A DNA stretch of 64,000 nt, taken from positions 3,720,001 through 3,784,000 of the forward strand of contig JAQFVV010006274.1 in the NCBI GenBank assembly GCA_028023455.1. Reading direction: 5' to 3'. A model generated the notes under the pieces. That model did no database searches and had not been told where the DNA came from. It saw nothing but the letters and a program-made list of their open reading frames with translations. Below are positions 62,071 to 64,000 of the stretch, piece by piece (position 1 is the first letter of the stretch; each line of letters opens with the position of its first letter). The position numbers and the translations under genes are program-made. The DNA is from Epiperipatus broadwayi (taxonomy: Eukaryota; Onychophora; Udeonychophora; Euonychophora; Peripatidae).

Positions 62071-64000
62071 AGCAGACAGAGTGATAAGACTAGTTGTACA
62101 ACTTAATAGCAGATACCAAATGCAGATAATTCAGGTTTATGCCCCAACAAGTTCTCATAGTGATGAAGCAGTAGAATATTTTTATATGGATGTACAAAAG
62201 GCTTTTGATCAGAGTAAACAACATTTTAAAATTGTTATGGGAGACTTTAATGCTAGAATTGGTAAACAAATGAAAGTTGAAAGTGCTGTAGGTAATTTTG
62301 ATTATGGTAATAGAAATAAGAGAGGACATAGACTTGTGGAGTTTGCAGCAAAAGAAAAACTTTATATTATGAATTCTTTTTTTTGAGAAAAATGTTTAAA
62401 GGAAATGGGCATGGAAGCATCCAAATGAAGGTACAGAAGAATTGGATTATATTTTGACTAACAGAAAGTACATATTTCAAGATTGTAATGTTCTTAATAA
62501 ATTTAACACAGGAAGTGATCATCAATTAATAAGATGTAAGATATGTGTTAATGCAAAACTAAAGAGACAAAAATTATTAAGAAAAACAATATTTACAGTT
62601 GATATTCCTAATCTACAGAAACATTCTAATGCATTTAAATTAGAACTTTCAAATCGGTTTCAAGTATTAATAGATTTTGAACATGATTCAGATTTGAATG
62701 AAATTAATAAGAAAATAACTGCTACACTTTTAAAAACTGAAACAAAGACAGTTGATAGAAAAAAGCAGCAATTGACCAATAAAATTTTTACTGAGACTAG
62801 AGAATTTATGAAGAAAAGAAAGAATATGAAGATATACAAAAATGATGCATTAAAAAGGATTAAATATCTCGAATTTTGTAAAATGGTGCAGAAAAGAATT
62901 GAAAATGATATAAGAAGGTGTAACTATAAACTAACAAGGAAAGCTGTAGAAGAGAATAAAAGTCTCATGATTGTAAAATAATATGTTGGTATTGGTAGAA
63001 AATTTATATCTGCAATAATAAAAAAAAGATGGAATTATTACTAAAAAGAAGGATGATATCATGAAATGGGTAGAAGACTTCTATCAAGAATTATATCGTA
63101 ATAAAGAACAAGTACTTTTTATATTTATTATATCTTCCAAATTGCCCAGAATTTTAAATGAAGAAGTGAGACATGCAATTAAATTTATGAAGAAAGGAAA
63201 GGCTCCAGGTAATGATGGAATTATAATTGACATATTAAAAGAAGCAGATGAAGAAATAGAAACTTTTTAGCAAAGTTATATACCAAATGTCTAAATGATA
63301 AAGATGTACCAGATGATTGGAAGAATGCAGTATTAATATTAATATTTTAAAAAAAATGATAAAGAAGATATTAGAAATTACAGACCTATCAGTCTTTTAT
63401 CAATTTTATACAAAAATTTACTAGATAATTACAACTTGGTTACAGAGAACATTGGATTTCCACCAGCCAAGAGAAGAAGCTGGATTTAAAAGTGGTTTTA
63501 GTATAGTAGATCATATCTAGATATTGAGAGAAATTATAGAAAGGTCAAATGAATATGAGTTGCCATTACGCTTTGGATTTGTAGATTATGTAAAGGCATT
63601 TGATTCTATAAACATTTTTTCAGTGATTAAAGCATTGGATCATCAAGGTATAGATCCAGGATATTGTCATATTTTAAAGAATATTTATAAAAATGCAACA
63701 GGAACAAATAGATTACATAATGATATTAGGAAAGTCAATGGTGCGAAGGATTTAAAACAGTGTGACTCCATACCTCCAAAACGTTTTATAGCAGTGCTGC
63801 AAGAAATATTTTGTTGATTAAAATGGGAAACTAAAGGAATGAAAGTAAATGGAGATTAATTAAGTCATTTAGATTTTGAAGAAGATGTAGTTGTTTTTGC
63901 AAATAATGCTTTAGAACTGGAGGAAATGTTGCAGAAGTTATCAGATGAAAGTAGTACTAAAGATAAATGTTAAGAAGACTAAAGTAATGTTTAATGGATT
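62071..64000 (+). mobile_element. RTE-type retrotransposon, copy 2 (5'-truncated, runs off the window)
   Basis: Same family and orientation as copy 1. Similarity starts abruptly inside the endonuclease domain at ADRVIRLVVQLNSRYQ, a typical 5' truncation. It continues past the window end within the polymerase. The 3' tail is outside the window. Confidence 0.88.
62071..64000 (+). pseudogene. RTE ORF copy 2: partial endonuclease and reverse transcriptase (broken)
   Basis: The frame at 62081-62386 keeps VYAPTSSHSDEAVE and the intact GDFNARIGK motif. A homopolymer T run at 62377-62384 is one base longer than in copy 1 and shifts the frame. 62442-62981 then gives TGSDHQLIRCK (catalytic His) and a long linker without the two stops that break copy 1. 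63061-63270 covers the RT finger (KGKAPGNDGIIIDILKE). After more shifts, 63524-63817 has FGFVDYVKAFDSI (first catalytic Asp; Val replaces Glu before KAFDS). Near 63868-63895 the FADD catalytic box has become FEED, so it has lost a catalytic Asp. Inactive. Confidence 0.88.

Overview
This window is eukaryotic (metazoan-type) intergenic DNA. It is strongly A+T-rich and full of homopolymer runs and microsatellites, it has no operon-like gene layout, and it carries several classes of decayed eukaryotic transposable element. I could not support any intact host protein gene, tRNA, rRNA or CRISPR array. The RTE-type retrotransposons with craniofacial-development-protein-2-like endonuclease/reverse transcriptase, the piggyBac, hAT and L1/Tx1-like remnants and the tRNA-derived SINE-like pieces fit an A+T-rich invertebrate genome. 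The species cannot be named from this sequence.

Layout. 1-5.0 kb holds two direct copies (one truncated) of an unidentified ~2.1 kb repeat family (family 1), followed by a ~240 bp repeat (family 2). 5-16 kb is mostly unique A+T-rich DNA with microsatellites and one SINE-like piece. 16.0-17.2 kb is a non-autonomous hAT element with a perfect 8-bp target duplication. 17-21.6 kb is A+T-rich with a second SINE-like piece in opposite orientation. 21.6-23.2 kb (minus strand) is a decayed ORF region, possibly gag-like, with an internal duplication. 23.7-24.0 kb is an inverted second copy of family 2. 25.7-26.1 kb is a hairpin beside an RTE 3' end (minus). 27.1-28.45 kb is a G+C-richer island of unknown nature. 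29.3-31.0 kb is a decayed L1/Tx1-like LINE (minus). 31-39 kb is gap DNA with a tandem pair of tiny inverted-repeat units at 36.84-37.04 kb.

39.1-42.0 kb is an almost full-length but dead RTE element (plus). 42.5-43.1 kb is a palindromic SINE-like insertion with 14-bp target duplications. 45.6-46.2 kb is a G+C-richer non-coding block that could be regulatory. 49.3 kb is a minisatellite. 49.84-51.91 kb is a piggyBac element with a dead transposase (minus). 52.26-55.36 kb is a ~3.1 kb foldback element with very long inverted arms. 59.1-61.17 kb is a diverged third copy of family 1. 62.07 kb to the window end is a second, 5'-truncated RTE copy.

No set of genes works together here. The coding sequences are the replication and transposition genes of mobile elements, all broken by stops or frameshifts. 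The most unusual items are the long foldback element, the noncoding ~2.1 kb family with TAACGGT-type ends, and the target-duplicated palindromic SINE dimer.
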